Source: Filosporella fistucella
Taxonomy: Eukaryota > Ascomycota > Leotiomycetes > Helotiales
DNA length: 64,000 nucleotides
NCBI GenBank assembly: GCA_030077755.1
Contig: JAQJZZ010000005.1
Span: 2,418,001 to 2,482,000 of the forward strand
Direction of reading: 5' to 3'
The notes beneath the pieces were generated by a model. That model searched no databases and was not told the DNA's origin. It saw only the letters and a list, made by a program, of their open reading frames with translations. The position numbers were made by a program, and so were the translations under genes. Positions 11,714 through 22,929 of the stretch are shown one piece after another; within the stretch, counting starts at the first letter, position 1, and each line of letters starts with the position of its first letter.

Positions 11714-13529
11714 TCATTGCTTCCCGTCCTCAAGAATCATGTTAAGGACATTCCAGTGAGCCAAGTCTCTAGTCGCAATCGCATCCTCGAGGCTATCATG
11801 CCCCTTCCTTCTAGCAGTTTGTATTTCCCTTCTCAATCTCTCCCACGTTAAAGTTTTCAAGGAAAGTGGCCCTGACCCCTTCCGTTTCTTTTTAGGGGTC
11901 TCTTTGTGTTGTTGAGGTTCCTGCACTTCATCCAAGTTCTCAAACCGTGTGCTTTGCGATTGAGGTACTTCTTGATCTTCCCCAACGCACTCCGGCTCAG
12001 CCTTCGCTATCACTTCTTTCGCCTTCTTCTGCTCCGATTCAACCAGCCACGTATCAACCACAACAGTGTGTATCCATCTCATCGCCGTCAAATCATTATG
12101 AGCCGAGTGACCCACAACTATCGTGTACGGTCCGACGAACTTCCAAACCGCTTCTCTTGCCCTTTTCTTCCCTGTTAGACATACTCGTTGTGCACGAGCA
12201 TCCTGCATCTGTTTTCTCGTGACGCCAGAGAAGCGTGTGTTGTAGTGCTCCATAGGGACATCTGGATACACGAGTTTGTCGACTAATACATCCGATGAGA
12301 AGTAGTCGATGAGGGTCACCCGGATAAGCTCTGAGTCTCCTGATTTGGCGATTCCCATTTCGCAGTCGATAGCGACTGCGGGCCGGATTTGTTGAGAGCT
12401 ACTCGCACTAGGAGTGGGATGGAATTTCCAGAGGCTTTCGAGCTGGCCTGGTGAGTAGGCGTATGGCAGGTGGAACTCGGCTGCTTGGCAAGGATCTGAG
12501 GATACATGTTTACTGCAGCATGACCATACCTAGAAAATCGCAATATCAGAGGTGGTACTCCGTCTAGAGAAAAAACGATTGAGGGTTGTAAGTTCGGAGA
12601 TAGAAGCATACGGCATACCTTATCTATGACAACACCATTGTGGAACCTGCAGCGGATTTCAGGTTTGCGAATTGGAGTTGGAGCCAATGTCAAGCTTTGA
12701 ACCTCCTCTCTTGTAACAGATATTCTACGCTCACCCATCGAAGATTGACCATCTTCCATTAGACGGCGTTCATCCTCTTCGTTTGAGATCTGTTGACCAT
12801 CCGCTGCCTCGTCTCCTTTCCCATCCCGTAGCGATTGTGTTTTTCCTTTTTTATTGCGTTTACCTTCCACTCTCCCTTTTGACATAACTATAAAACAGAT
12901 TATCAGCAGTCATCTGCGACTCTCAGTCAAACAAACCTACTCTTTCCACACCTCTCGCATCTCTTCTTTCTCTCTATTGCACTTTCAGACAGAGGCTCTA
13001 AGATGTATCCCGATTCTTCGAGTGTTGTCTTCGAGGCGATAAAGCTTCGAAGTCGTTGCATATATTCCAAGCTATAGTCCGAAGCTTTAATAGAAACTGA
13101 ATTTGCGGAACCTGTACTCGCATTCATTGCTGATAAGAAACGAGCATCAATTCCTGGAGATTCCGCAGGCACGGCGAGGGGCGCAGGTGGGTCAATGGGG
13201 TTGAGAATTGGTATATCCATGACATGCGATGTGTGGGTTCCTATAGCGTTAATTGGCTCTAATGGTGGAGGATTGGAATTGGTCGTAGAATATTTCGCTG
13301 CCCTTCGAGTTCTCCGATGCGGAGAATCGGTGTTAAGGCTTGCTGGAGGAGGTACCGCGTGGTACGAGATTTGCGAAGAGCTGGAACCGGGAGCATCATA
13401 GCCAGTTGATTGTTTTGGCACTCGAGGAATATTGGAACTCGATCTGCTTGCGACTGATGCTTGTGATAGACGAGGCTGCGGAGTGGACTGAGATTTGTCG
13501 TCTTTGGTCCTTTTTCGTTCTTTTACCAT
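11714..13529 (-). CDS. DEDDh RNA exonuclease (REXO/Rex family)
   Basis: Three exons (13529-12941, 12887-12619, 12529-11714) give about 557 residues. The first third is low-complexity Ser/Pro-rich. A Cys/His cluster follows: CERCGK (split by intron 1), C-R-F-H, then W-S-C-C and C-x-x-H-like spacing across intron 2. This resembles the zinc-binding segment that precedes the nuclease in fungal Rex3/Rex4-like proteins. The DEDDh exonuclease has motif I AVAIDCEMG at ~340, motif II VGHSAHNDL and motif III GHDSLEDA with the final D of RDLAHWN. Such enzymes trim 3' ends of rRNA, snRNA or tRNA. A Lys/Gln-rich insert sits between motifs II and III. The junctions restore the VIDK-VWSCC and AIDCEMG frames, which supports them strongly. 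Which Rex paralogue it is cannot be settled. Confidence 0.85.
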
Positions 13530-14223
13530 GATTCTTAATTGCTCTCAGGTGTTGAGAAGAGGAATCAGTTAATGCGAGTTGAAGTTAGCGCTGACTTGTC
13601 GAAAAAAATGGAATGAAGATGCTGGATACATTTTTGACAAACGGGTAGGTAGATATGATATGGATGATTTATCTGAGGTAGTACAACCACGCGGCACCAA
13701 TCGGTGATAGTCTTAGGATACCAATCAGGCAACCCAGACAATTGTCGCCTTCCACAGTACATTACTGATTCAAATGCATGTCTTTTGGCTGGTTTGTGGC
13801 ACCTAAGGATGCCTGTCACCTGATGTCCTTGTCGACCTGTCTCTCCAAAGGGTTAGATGCGTCAGTAAACATGGCGTTAGCTTCTCTTGCATCCTTTGTA
13901 GAAAGACAAGTATAAGTCACCGACCTATTCCTTCTGGGAACCATTTAAAAGTGAAGCGATGACTTTGAAGAATAGGGAGCAGAAATATCTCTCTAACGTA
14001 GAGCTCAGCCCACCTTAAAAATCAAGGCGTCCAAATTTGGCTCCTCACTATCTGGACTGAAGGGGACCGATTCAAGCCCAGATTTTAGAGTTCAATAAAT
14101 TTTTATACCAATATCATATGCGGACAAACGACGATTCAACCGGCCCCAGGGCTGCGCATCATGGACTCACTAACACTGAAGTTTGATGAGAAGAATGGGA
14201 TCTGACATGGGAATATAACAAAT
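13530..14223. other. intergenic, nothing recognised
   Basis: This holds the presumed promoter of the exonuclease gene (right end of that gene) and an 84-codon minus-strand frame at 13565-13819 that lacks motifs. No RNA gene or repeat was seen. Confidence 0.4.
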
Positions 14224-14709
14224 GTGAACTTATTATTAGAGAAGAAAGCTGTGAAGAATTCTTGGGATAAATCAGGTCAGCGTCCCAAAGATTTTGCGAA
14301 GAGAAACCCGAACCCTATTGTCGAGCTTCTCTTCCAGAATACGACTAATACCACGCTCAACGACGCCATTCTATTTGACCAAGCCCAAGCCATTCAACAA
14401 AAGCGGCGGAGAAAGAAGGAGCGAGAGGAGGAGAGGGTCCGTGAATTCCACGAGCTTGCAGCCGAAAGTGCTGCGAAGCTAAAGGTACGGGAGGCAGAAA
14501 AGAAAGAGAAAGCGAAAGAAGAACTATCAAAGAAAACAAAAGAATCCGCGGAGCACCAAAACCGAGTGGAGAAGAAGGGGCTTGCTGTTATTTCGAGGTA
14601 TGAGAAATACTGTGCTATTCAAGAAAGCTGGGCTAAGGCAAAGATGGCAGCGGACGATGAAGAGAAGCGGAAGAAATCAAAAAGCAACAGATTCATCATG
14701 GCGAACTAA
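14224..14709 (+). CDS. hypothetical charged coiled-coil protein
   Basis: A single open frame of 161 codons. Residues ~58-120 are almost continuous Lys/Glu/Arg/Ala with heptad-like spacing (QQKRRRKKEREEERVREF, then EAEKKEKAKEEL), predicting a long charged helix or coiled coil. I recognise no family. No GTATGT-type intron is needed to keep it open. Position 14224 is a TG-ATG-AAC-like context only by inference; a spliced upstream exon is possible. Codon use is G/A-rich and the frame is much longer than expected by chance in this composition, but purine-rich DNA favours such charged frames. Confidence 0.45.
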   Translation: MNLLLEKKAVKNSWDKSGQRPKDFAKRNPNPIVELLFQNTTNTTLNDAILFDQAQAIQQKRRRKKEREEERVREFHELAAESAAKLKVREAEKKEKAKEELSKKTKESAEHQNRVEKKGLAVISRYEKYCAIQESWAKAKMAADDEEKRKKSKSNRFIMAN

Positions 14710-15216
14710 AGCCTGCTAGTACTACATATCAGCAGAAGCAAGACGCTGCTCGGGGAAGTTGGGGCAGGTTGAAGGTGGAAGCAGAAGAATGGAGACAAAA
14801 TCCATATGAAACCAAATGACAACCATGCTTTCACTCGGCGTTAGGGTTGTTGAAGTGGAAAGGGAGAGGTCAATACGACATCTGCAAGATTACGATTGGG
14901 TAGACTTTGTTTGAATGTGGTGATTGTAGTTTCGTGGCTTGTCGGCAATGCAAGACCACAAACTAAACAATTATCAAGTCAAGTTCTACTCAGACTGTCA
15001 ATAATCCGAATATCGATCGTCGAGGTTATGTACAGACTGCTAAATCCCCTAGTACAGATTGATAAACCAAAGCACCCCGCTCCAAGTGCCTAGCCCGCCT
15101 GATCTGATTGGGATTCCTTTAGTATCATATAATTCTTTGACGATGATCCACTATTGTTATCGTGGTTCCGCCCAAGCTATTGATGGTTAAAACCTCTCTT
15201 CAGGGGAAGGCCACTT
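14710..15216. other. intergenic, nothing recognised
   Basis: No frame, repeat or RNA gene that I can support. It lies between the 3' ends of the 14.2 kb and 15.2 kb candidate genes and presumably holds both their 3' untranslated regions. Confidence 0.4.
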
Positions 15217-16632
15217 TCAAAGATTCAAATTCTCTAGACCAGTGACGAGATCATCTGGAGTTCTCCCCCAGATACGGTTGTTGTCTGGGATCTCGTCCAT
15301 TGCATCTTCAATACCTTTTATCAGCTGAAAGAAAGCTGTAGATTGGGCTTCAAAGTCCGGTTCGAAATAGTCATCCCCATGAGATAGCCAGCTTAGATTC
15401 ATCTTTTTGGCAAATATCATAAGGCAAGACTCGATCTGCCGTGCCAGGGGTGGCATATCCCCCACAGGAATTCGGTCAAAGCAACTAGGAGCATATATAC
15501 CTTGGAGTCCCGCGGAGATAGTTATTGAGGACTCGCTTAATGCTGGCCATCGACACTCGCACCAGGTGCAGAGGAACGTCATACTTGCGTCAGCACACTT
15601 AGTTCTCTCGGTACCTCTAAATATTGCGTTGACGTGGTGTAAGATCAATGAGACATCTGTACACAGCTCTAGGATATTGCTTTTGGATATATGGTCTTCA
15701 ATCTGATTTTTGGAAGAGAAGCTGTAACGCATCCCAGCTAGTGCAGGCGATAGCTGGGTCAAGGTTTCTGTAAGACGCTTGGTAACGAATAATTTATCTG
15801 AGGAATCGCAATGGTCTCATCTGCTAGCACAGGTAAATATGCTAGAGGCGTCGAACTTACTATCGTATAGAAACTTGGCTCGAGCCCTGCACTTTCCCCG
15901 TAGGTCTGCCATCCATGCCTGTTCTTCCCATGTCCCCCACAAACGCCCACAAGCTTGGGCAAACTCGAGAATTTGTAATTGACGGAAACAGCTCTCATTA
16001 GGGTGCCAATTCATGTAGTAGCTGGGATGAGGCATATTAACCATAGAAAAAGTTAAACCGCAATATTGAATCGTCGGCCAGGGGAACACTGCGCCGATAG
16101 CCCTTTTCCGTAATGAATTCGTTGTAAAACCCCCAAAAGATGGGGAAGTCCAAGCTGTTAATACTACCGTTGGCTGTTTCTTTAAAATCATCTCGTGGAA
16201 TGTGGTATGGGATTCGGAATGGTCCACATCTTCTTGATCGAGCTCCGTTTCGGTGATGAAGGGATACGCATCGAAGATGCTCAATCTGTCGAAGGGCAGG
16301 CCGAAGAACTCTGCCAACTCTCGCAATGCAAGCAAGGTCTTGCAGCCCTTCACAATATCGTCAAATGGGATGCTGTAGTCTTGATTCGGGGGCGGCTGCA
16401 TCAATGCTACGACAATGCCACCCCGGACTGCTGGCTCCGCAAGATAGCAGGCGAAGTCGACCTCATTTTCCGATATCGACCCACCCCGGTCACGTATAGA
16501 TTGAGAAAGCTGTCGAAGATTTTCGTTGGGGTTGGACGAAAGGTTCGAGGCAGTAGGAGCTCCGTTGCGCTCCATTAGTTTTCGGATGATGTCCCTTAAT
16601 CTGTGGTCAACCGGCACCCCCAGAACGAACAT
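15217..16632 (-). CDS. hypothetical protein, two exons
   Basis: Exons 16632-15861 and 15767-15217 are joined across a 93-nt intron with a clean GTAAGT donor and TTACAG acceptor, giving about 440 residues. There is no signal peptide or membrane segment. The sequence has the look of a conserved globular protein: a P-T-V-V-L-T-A-W-T-S-P-S-F strand-like segment, then Y-C-G-L-T-F and P-H-P-S-Y-Y-M-N-W, a pattern loosely like a nucleotide- or uracil-glycosylase-type pocket. I cannot name a family, and the second exon is Cys/Trp-rich without a known motif. Start is the first ATG of the frame. Confidence that it is a gene is good; the function is unknown. Confidence 0.65.
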
Positions 16633-16639
16633 TATTTTC

Positions 16640-16992
16640 TTGGTCGGTTCTGTGTCAGAGGAGAAAGTTAATCAACGAGCCCTGTTACGGCAAGCAAACC
16701 AGGAGGACGTTCTTCTAATAGGCAGGTAGGGGCTGAACTGCTGGGAGGTTCCCAGGATTACAAAGTCCCAGGAGGGGAGAAAATGTTGTTTGATTGTTGT
16801 CAGCACCACCCCGGTGGTTTAGAGGCTGGAGGTATGTTTCTTGCTTAGAAGGAAAGTAAGACGTCGCTGCGTGAGGCTTCCAAATATGAGGTTCAAGAAC
16901 CCATTTGTGCTATGGCCTCAGGCACAAACCATTTGTCCTCTCCAGGTCAGCACTGTTGAGGAGTATTCCTCCAACATCAATCACTCCCAAGA
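16640..16992. other. intergenic, nothing recognised
   Basis: Between the start of the 15.2-16.6 kb gene and the transposase relic. It may contain the gene's promoter and the left end of the transposon; no terminal inverted repeat was confirmed. Confidence 0.35.
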
Positions 16993-17745
16993 GTGGCACC
17001 GGAGCTTGCAGACTCGCAGCATGTGCAGATTCGCGACACGACCACGAGTAACTGCCCTCCTGCTGTAATAGCTAAAGATGTAGGTTGTAGTGATACGTGC
17101 CGTGCATGCGATATAGTCAAACTTTTGTCATTTTGGCTCCACGAAAGCCCCTCCGAATGGTGTTGGGCGGCCCCGAAGCATTACACCTCCGATGTTAGAC
17201 GCTCTGTGTGAATAATTGCTGGAGAAACCTGATCTGTACCGGGAAGAGATGGTGCTCTTCTTGCTGGACGAGTTCAATATACAAGTACACGTATCACCTT
17301 CTAGCATAGGGATAGAGCTGAAATCCCACGGTTGGACAAAGGAAACAATTCGCCGTGTAGCAAAGGCATGAGATACTGCTCTGTGAGACTTACACATACA
17401 TAACTCATGGGATTCGGGCTTCCGCTCGTATCATTATGTTTTTGTGGATGAATCTGGTTGTGATGAACGGAGTGGATTCAGACAAATGAGAGGGTCTCCC
17501 CTTGGTGTGACTTCCGTCCAAATTGCCCGATTCTAACGTGAGAAGCGATATCAGATATTGCCCGCATACGCCCAGGATGGCATTATCCTCGCTTGCGTCT
17601 TTCTGAGATCCATAGATAGTACTGCCTTCGAAGATTTCGTAGAGCAGCTCCTTCTTTTGCATGGTAGATGGCCAGAGCCGAAGTCGGTTCTTGTTATGGA
17701 AAATGCACCTATCCATCACAAGGAGCGGACAGGGCAGAATCTGAT
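16993..17745 (+). pseudogene. Tc1/mariner-type transposase relic
   Basis: Successive frames spell a fungal Tc1-like transposase. The N-terminus APELADSQ begins on a GTG in place of ATG. Next come HFGSTKAPP and GRPRSITPPMLDALCE (helix-turn-helix), KPDLYREEMVLFLLDEF, SHGWTKETIRRVAKA, then YHYVFVDESGCDER with the first catalytic Asp. It continues with QDGIILA and EDFVEQLL, then WPEPKSVLVMENAPIHH. The second catalytic Asp (VMDNA) is Glu. At least one frameshift in the N-terminal part and stops near 17208, 17370 and 17385 also break it. The C-terminal third with the last D/E is absent; unrelated DNA follows. Not active. Confidence 0.8.
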
Positions 17746-17769
17746 CCTTTACGAGCTAAGCAATATTTT

Positions 17770-18065
17770 ACTGACCAAACAGATAAACGTGCTAGAAAAA
17801 AAATCTCCACTGATATTGCTCGACTACTTCGCAAGAGATTAACTTCTCGGAATTTCAACCCCAGCTTCTATAGAATCTCTGATGCAATTGGACGTTGATT
17901 CTATTACCGGAATAGATGTCATGCAGGCCAAGCTCTTGTATTTCTCCCAATTGCTTTTGATGAATGTCGAAAGAATAATTTTCAAGAGCCAGATTTTTCA
18001 CAATTCATTCGAATTGTTCGTAGTATCGCGACTCTTCGTCCTGGATATTCACTTGAATACTCCAG
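17770..18065 (+). pseudogene. unidentified coding relic joined to the transposase
   Basis: The frame reads DQTDKRARKKISTDIARL, then LRKRLTSRNFNPSFYRISDA, a TGA, then RCHAGQALVFLPIAFDECRK and later RSIATLRPGYSLEYSSNENE. It looks like protein-coding sequence (ordered, polar/hydrophobic alternation) with one internal stop, but I cannot name the family. It does not match the missing C-terminus of a Tc1 transposase, so a rearrangement or insertion junction is likely near 17750-17770. Confidence 0.4.
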
Positions 18066-20017
18066 CAACGAAAATGAAATATTATGTCAACATCTCTGAG
18101 ACCTTAGACATGTGAAATATCTTCTCCTAAATCCCCTGAAAAACTTTCCAACTCGGCTCACACTTACCCCTGAGTTCGCCGGCCATCCGAAAATCACACC
18201 AGCCGGATCGCCAAGCAGCCCCGTATTTGCTGACAGCCGTTTCCCACACCAAACCCACTTCATCTTGGCTCTTAACCTTGGGCTCCCCTCTCACCCACAA
18301 ACCCACAATCACGTCTCTATCCACGCAATCCCATTGGCAAGGCTGACACACTCTCTACTGATAATCCTTCTCACTACGCACGATTCTCGCGCCATGCATG
18401 CGGATCTCGGGCATAGTGGCTTTCCGGTTGCAAGCCAAGTGTCCATCAGCGTATTCCTAGGCTAATCAAGTGTTGCTTACCCTTCTCAGATGCAGGACAA
18501 ACGAAAACGATGTATTTAGCCAGGCACCGACGCGTTCTAAGTGGAAGACTCGGAAACCATTTATGGGGATTGTTGAGCCCGTGTTGGGCTCCCTTAGGGG
18601 ATGATGACGCGCCGCGCCGGCACATAACGGTTTGTCTAGTGGCTGATCAATTTGGGAGCGCTGGTGTTACCCTATATACGAGATATGCCCAGGCCAGGCA
18701 ACAGGAAGTGGGATGTGTTTTGTTTCCTGTGATATCACTACATCTGTCTGCCACTATCGCTTTGTGAGACAGTCTTGCAACGTTCATTGTCGCTCGTTAA
18801 TTGTTCATATTTGAAGAGGATTTGAACCTAGATCTCGCATATTTTCGAAGAGGAGAAGGCACGATGTTAGATACTCTACCTATCGTTTTGATCGCCTTGT
18901 GCGCAGTCATTTTGGCTATCGGATTGGCATCTCTAATTGGCGTCGCATTGAAGAAGAGAGGAGGACCGACTCTGCCATATTGAGGGGATGGGGATATGAA
19001 AGTGATGGATGCGCTGCCGGAGGTTTGGACATTATGAAAGACAATGGGTTGAGAATTTGACGGCGTTGGTGGCAATCTGGACACGAGATTTGGGAATTGA
19101 ATTGGGAAATGAATTGAGAATTAGAAGGATAAAGGCTGGAAAGATGGAGGAATATACTGGAATCACGATTGACGACTTTCCTTATTGGTATATCAAAACC
19201 AGATATCGGCGCTTGAATCCTCGATTTTACCCCACCTCCATATTCTCCGATTGTCTGTCGAAAGAGCACGACGCTACTATGTTGGGAAATGACAGTCATC
19301 ATCATGCCGGTTTTATCTCAATTCTAGGGAATTGTTCCATCAATCATGTGGGCAATGGATCGTCGTTGTTACAACTCGTCAATTTCACGACTCGACTTGC
19401 GGAATAGCCATTGGTATAAGAAATACCGGACCCCCCTCTTTTGGGATTATCAAAGAGATATGGCGCATGGACACCCAATAAGGTGGATATATATCCTAGT
19501 GGAGTGAGGAATTGGAGAACGATGTCCGGTTTCAATGCCACTCGATGCTGTTCGAATCATCATCAATTCAGCTCCGTGTATGAATATCATAGTCCAGATC
19601 GAGATGACGAGGGGAATACTTAATTTGGAACACCAACAAATTTGAGACTTGAGCTTATATGTATAACGATGCTCTCACATCGTTCAGAGGTATTGTTTGA
19701 TATCCCTCTAGTTGCTATACTACTCAAGAATATCAAACTCCTCGAATTGTACCATTAGGAGTTGCCGGGATCAGAAAGTTCTCTACCAGGCGGCTAGTAC
19801 CAATGCTTCTCTCTCCCACAAATACTCTCGTCAATTGACCTCGCAATCCATTAGCTGTCTCCTGTATATACCCAGCTAGGTCATGGAAGTCCATCGAAAT
19901 GCACGCAACCAAATCAATGCCTCTATTCCCATCATATATCCGATTCCTATTTCCCTCTCCATCTCATAATCTCATCATACACATGACCCTTAACTCCTCC
20001 ACCTTCCATTCCCTCTC
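18066..20017. other. gene-poor interval
   Basis: Several short frames exist (18112-18465, 18916-19305 minus, 19009-19407, 19441-19623), but their translations show no motif and no splice pattern joins them. A 39-codon frame with a membrane segment at 18864 is listed separately. The right end should contain the 3' untranslated region of the aspartic-protease-like gene. Confidence 0.4.
18864..18983 (+). CDS. possible 39-residue single-pass membrane peptide
   Basis: From the ATG at 18864 the frame reads MLDTLP, a ~23-residue hydrophobic run (VLIALCAVILAIGLASLIGV), then KKRGG and a stop. The positive-after layout is what a tail-anchored or type III micropeptide would have. The frame is also open upstream for 21 codons without ATG. 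Chance hydrophobic frames of this size are common, so this is a weak call. Confidence 0.2.
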   Translation: MLDTLPIVLIALCAVILAIGLASLIGVALKKRGGPTLPY

Positions 20018-22300
20018 TCACCTCCCACCACCATGTTCCTTCCTCAACTCCTCCATAATCTCCTCCTGTAACCTCCTCTCCATCTCCTCCAGCTCTCTCT
20101 CTTTCGCCAATCTCTCCTTCTCCTTCCTCAATTTCTCCATTCGCTGCTGTAGGATGTCTAATTTCGAGGGTCCTTCGCTATTTCTTTCTCCGCTTCCTGA
20201 TTCTGGACTCTGTGAACTAGAGAAAGCTGGAGAAGAGAGGAGAGTGCTGGAGAGCGGAACAGGTTTGCGTTTTGGAGAGATAGGGGAGTTGGGGGTGGAA
20301 GAAGAGGGCAGAATAGGATCGCTGGCTAGTTCAAATTGTGTCGCGCTGGGATTGAAATCCGTGTCTATGGGTGAGAATGTTGCGGATGGGGCTTCGATGA
20401 GATGTTCGCCTGGTACCTCTGCTATCCTCTGGGGTGATTGGGTTGGTACCTCGTGCTGTGTATGAATTTCATGCGTCACTGGAGGCATGGCCCCATTCCC
20501 TGAAAGCTCATGCTTGTTATCCTGTGTATGAAGCTCATGTTTTAATTCTGTCACTGTACCGACGTACCCGAACCCACGTGTCTCTTTCCCAGCTATCTCA
20601 TGCGTGTTTGCATTTGTAGGTAGTTCTGATCCGCGATTTGGTTCCGTGGAATTTGACTCTTTTTTTGCTTTCCTGCTGCGTCGGAGACAGAAGAAGAGGA
20701 AGAGTGCAACGGCAGAAAGTGCGACAAAGACACCGATTACGATTCCAGCTATAGCACCACCTCCAAGTCCTTTCTTCCCGCCAGATCCAGTTCCAGGATC
20801 ACCATCCGCGTTCGTCATTCCATTATTCCCACTCGTCGCCGTCGCCGGACCAGCAGTTCTCGTACTGTTCGCAGATTGAAATGCCGTCGAAGTTGGCACG
20901 ACCCCCGCCGCAGTAGGTAAAGCCGTCTCCCCAGCTTTGATCTCCAAGATATTAGATTCTGAAGTCCCGAACACCGTCTGTCCAAGTCCAATCTGGTTAT
21001 TATCTAGATCGAATACTGCATACGCACTCCTCAGAAACGTATCTCCGAGCACGATCTTATTGTTCTGTGTACTTGGCGTTGCTCCCGAGAGTCCTAAGTA
21101 GCATACCTGCCCTCTGTTTGTTTGCGTGGTACCTACTAATTCCGAGAGCGGAACGTTGATACTTGGAGCAGCGCCAACAGCTAGACCGCCGAATTTGAAA
21201 GTGATGTAATCGTTTCGTCTTGTTGCTAGAGCGCAGTCGACTATGATTACACCGGATGCGTTTCGTGTGTCTCTTGCTCCAAATATGGGAAGAAGTTTTG
21301 TGATTACTTCTTCGGGTACATAACTTAAAGTTGTCCCGCTTTCAAGCTGAGCATACCCTGTTTGGTTTGTGAGGAGCGTGGTAGTAAGGACAGTGCCGTT
21401 ACCAGATGTGATAGACATGCCTGTCAGCATGACAGTGAAGGCACTATTGAATCCAGATGTTGTTGTATTTTGGATATTCACCACTCCGAGTGTACCACTG
21501 AATTTCTTGGTGTCGATTCCTCCAAAGAGGAGGCTACCATAGGTACTATTCATCTCATTCAAGTACAAACTGAATGTTTTCGAACCGATCAATCCTTGAG
21601 ATACTAGCTGGTCCATGAAGTTCGGATATGTGATGTTGGTGGCTTCGTTGGATCTGTAGCCAAGTCCTAGAGGACCGTAATCCGTAGTTGCATTTATACC
21701 CAGTCCCATCTGCAAACTCCTCACATTCGCAGTTCCAAATCCCAAGTTGTCTGTGAAATAATCGCCTTTTGCCCCAGTACCGTCAGTAAAGACAATGTTG
21801 AGACCACCAGATCGGACGAGATTGTAGGTAGAGGAGGAAGAAGAGCTATCTTCACCATTATTAGCTTCGCTCATCTATCCTTCAACTGCAGACTTACAAG
21901 TCCCTCCAGCGCATCCTGTAGAGTTGACCTTGGTACATATATCTGCATTAGAAGCCAGGACATATGTATCACTACTCCCCGTATTAACCTGCAATGTTAC
22001 ACGCTGCCCTGGAGTTCCAATCGTAACATTAGCCATATACATCCCCAGCGCCACATTATTAAGTATATCTTCTGAGAACGTTTGACGCGATTTCAAACGA
22101 AATAATCGGCGAAAGAACCCCTCTTCAACAACGAGGCTGGGAGGGGCAGCGAGCGACCTCCTCTCGATGGGAAGATGGACCACATTGGCGGCAGAAATAG
22201 CCGTGTATTGAAGCAACAGAATAATTATAATGATTGTAAGAAATAAGGGAGATGCAGTTCCTTGCCTTCCGAACGCCATCATGTCGCAGATATCACACAA
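20018..22300 (-). CDS. membrane-anchored aspartic-protease homologue lacking both catalytic Asp
   Basis: Two exons (22300-21898, 21849-20018) joined by a 48-nt intron (GTAAGT donor, GCTAAT branch, GAAG acceptor) give ~744 residues. Without splicing a TAG would interrupt the fold; the splice yields CAGGTYSSSSSSTYNL, which fits the family. A hydrophobic signal segment is at ~19-38. The pepsin-type (A1) fold follows, with G-T-P-G-Q-R-V at ~95-101 and a single-pass helix at ~500-523. The cytoplasmic tail is Ser/Pro-rich and ends in a Lys/Glu coiled coil. The first active-site motif is VNTGSSD (Asn106 for Asp) and the second is LESGTTLSYVP (Glu304 for Asp). Yapsin-like relatives process or sense cell-wall proteins at the plasma membrane. 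This copy is probably non-catalytic, perhaps a binding protein or sensor. The start could also be one of the Met codons 7-8. Confidence 0.85.
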
Positions 22301-22929
22301 ATGCGATCATGGAGAAACAGCAAAAACAGACGTCGAGAAAAGGCGAGCAGAAGAACGCCGTTTCCACACAAAACCTTACCTGGGAGCTCCCTTCCTACCC
22401 CGTTCTTATTCTTTGTGATGAGGCTTAGACATGGGGAAGAAGGAAGATTGGCGTTCTCTGAGGAGAATCCAGTTTAGCTGCGGCCCCGATGTGTACTTTT
22501 GGCTGGTTTTTCTGCAGTGTTGTCTAATCAGCGGGTGGAAAAACAGCCTCAGAGGGGCTTGTGGCTGCTGGGTGAATCCTTCTGAAGGAAGGCTGCCAAT
22601 AGGGTTGTGCTGTGCCGCAGAATGGCTTCTGGGTGGACTGAAGATGTGCGCTTGGTGGATTGCTTTTTTCTTCTGGGAGTTTATGAGACCTCAATGATAT
22701 TAATTTTAATAGCAAGTGTTTATGAAATGTATCGCCAGTGCCATTTACAAACACGATTTGCTTATCTCTAGAGATCATCTCTCGTATCTTGATGCGGGTA
22801 ATGGGCTTGGCAAGTTTCACCTATCCAACGTACTTCTACTCCAATTCTCGATTACCTATGCCAAAGTTCTCTCTAAATTGTCCGTAATTCTACAGCTGGA
22901 GAACTAGTCAGTGTTGTAGTCCTAAGTAC
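22301..22929. other. intergenic between two minus-strand genes
   Basis: Holds the presumed promoter of the protease-like gene and the 3' end of the permease gene. Short frames on both strands (22431-22697, 22524-22820) show no motif. Confidence 0.4.

Noticed and set aside
20018..20465. 188-codon plus-strand frame starting near 19899
   Set aside because: It is the mirror of the Ser/Glu/Lys-rich tail of the protease-like gene on the minus strand.
21850..21897. In-frame TAG near 21877 as a pseudogenising stop in the protease-like gene
   Set aside because: A 48-nt intron with GTAAGT donor, GCTAAT branch and AG acceptor removes it and restores the family pattern.
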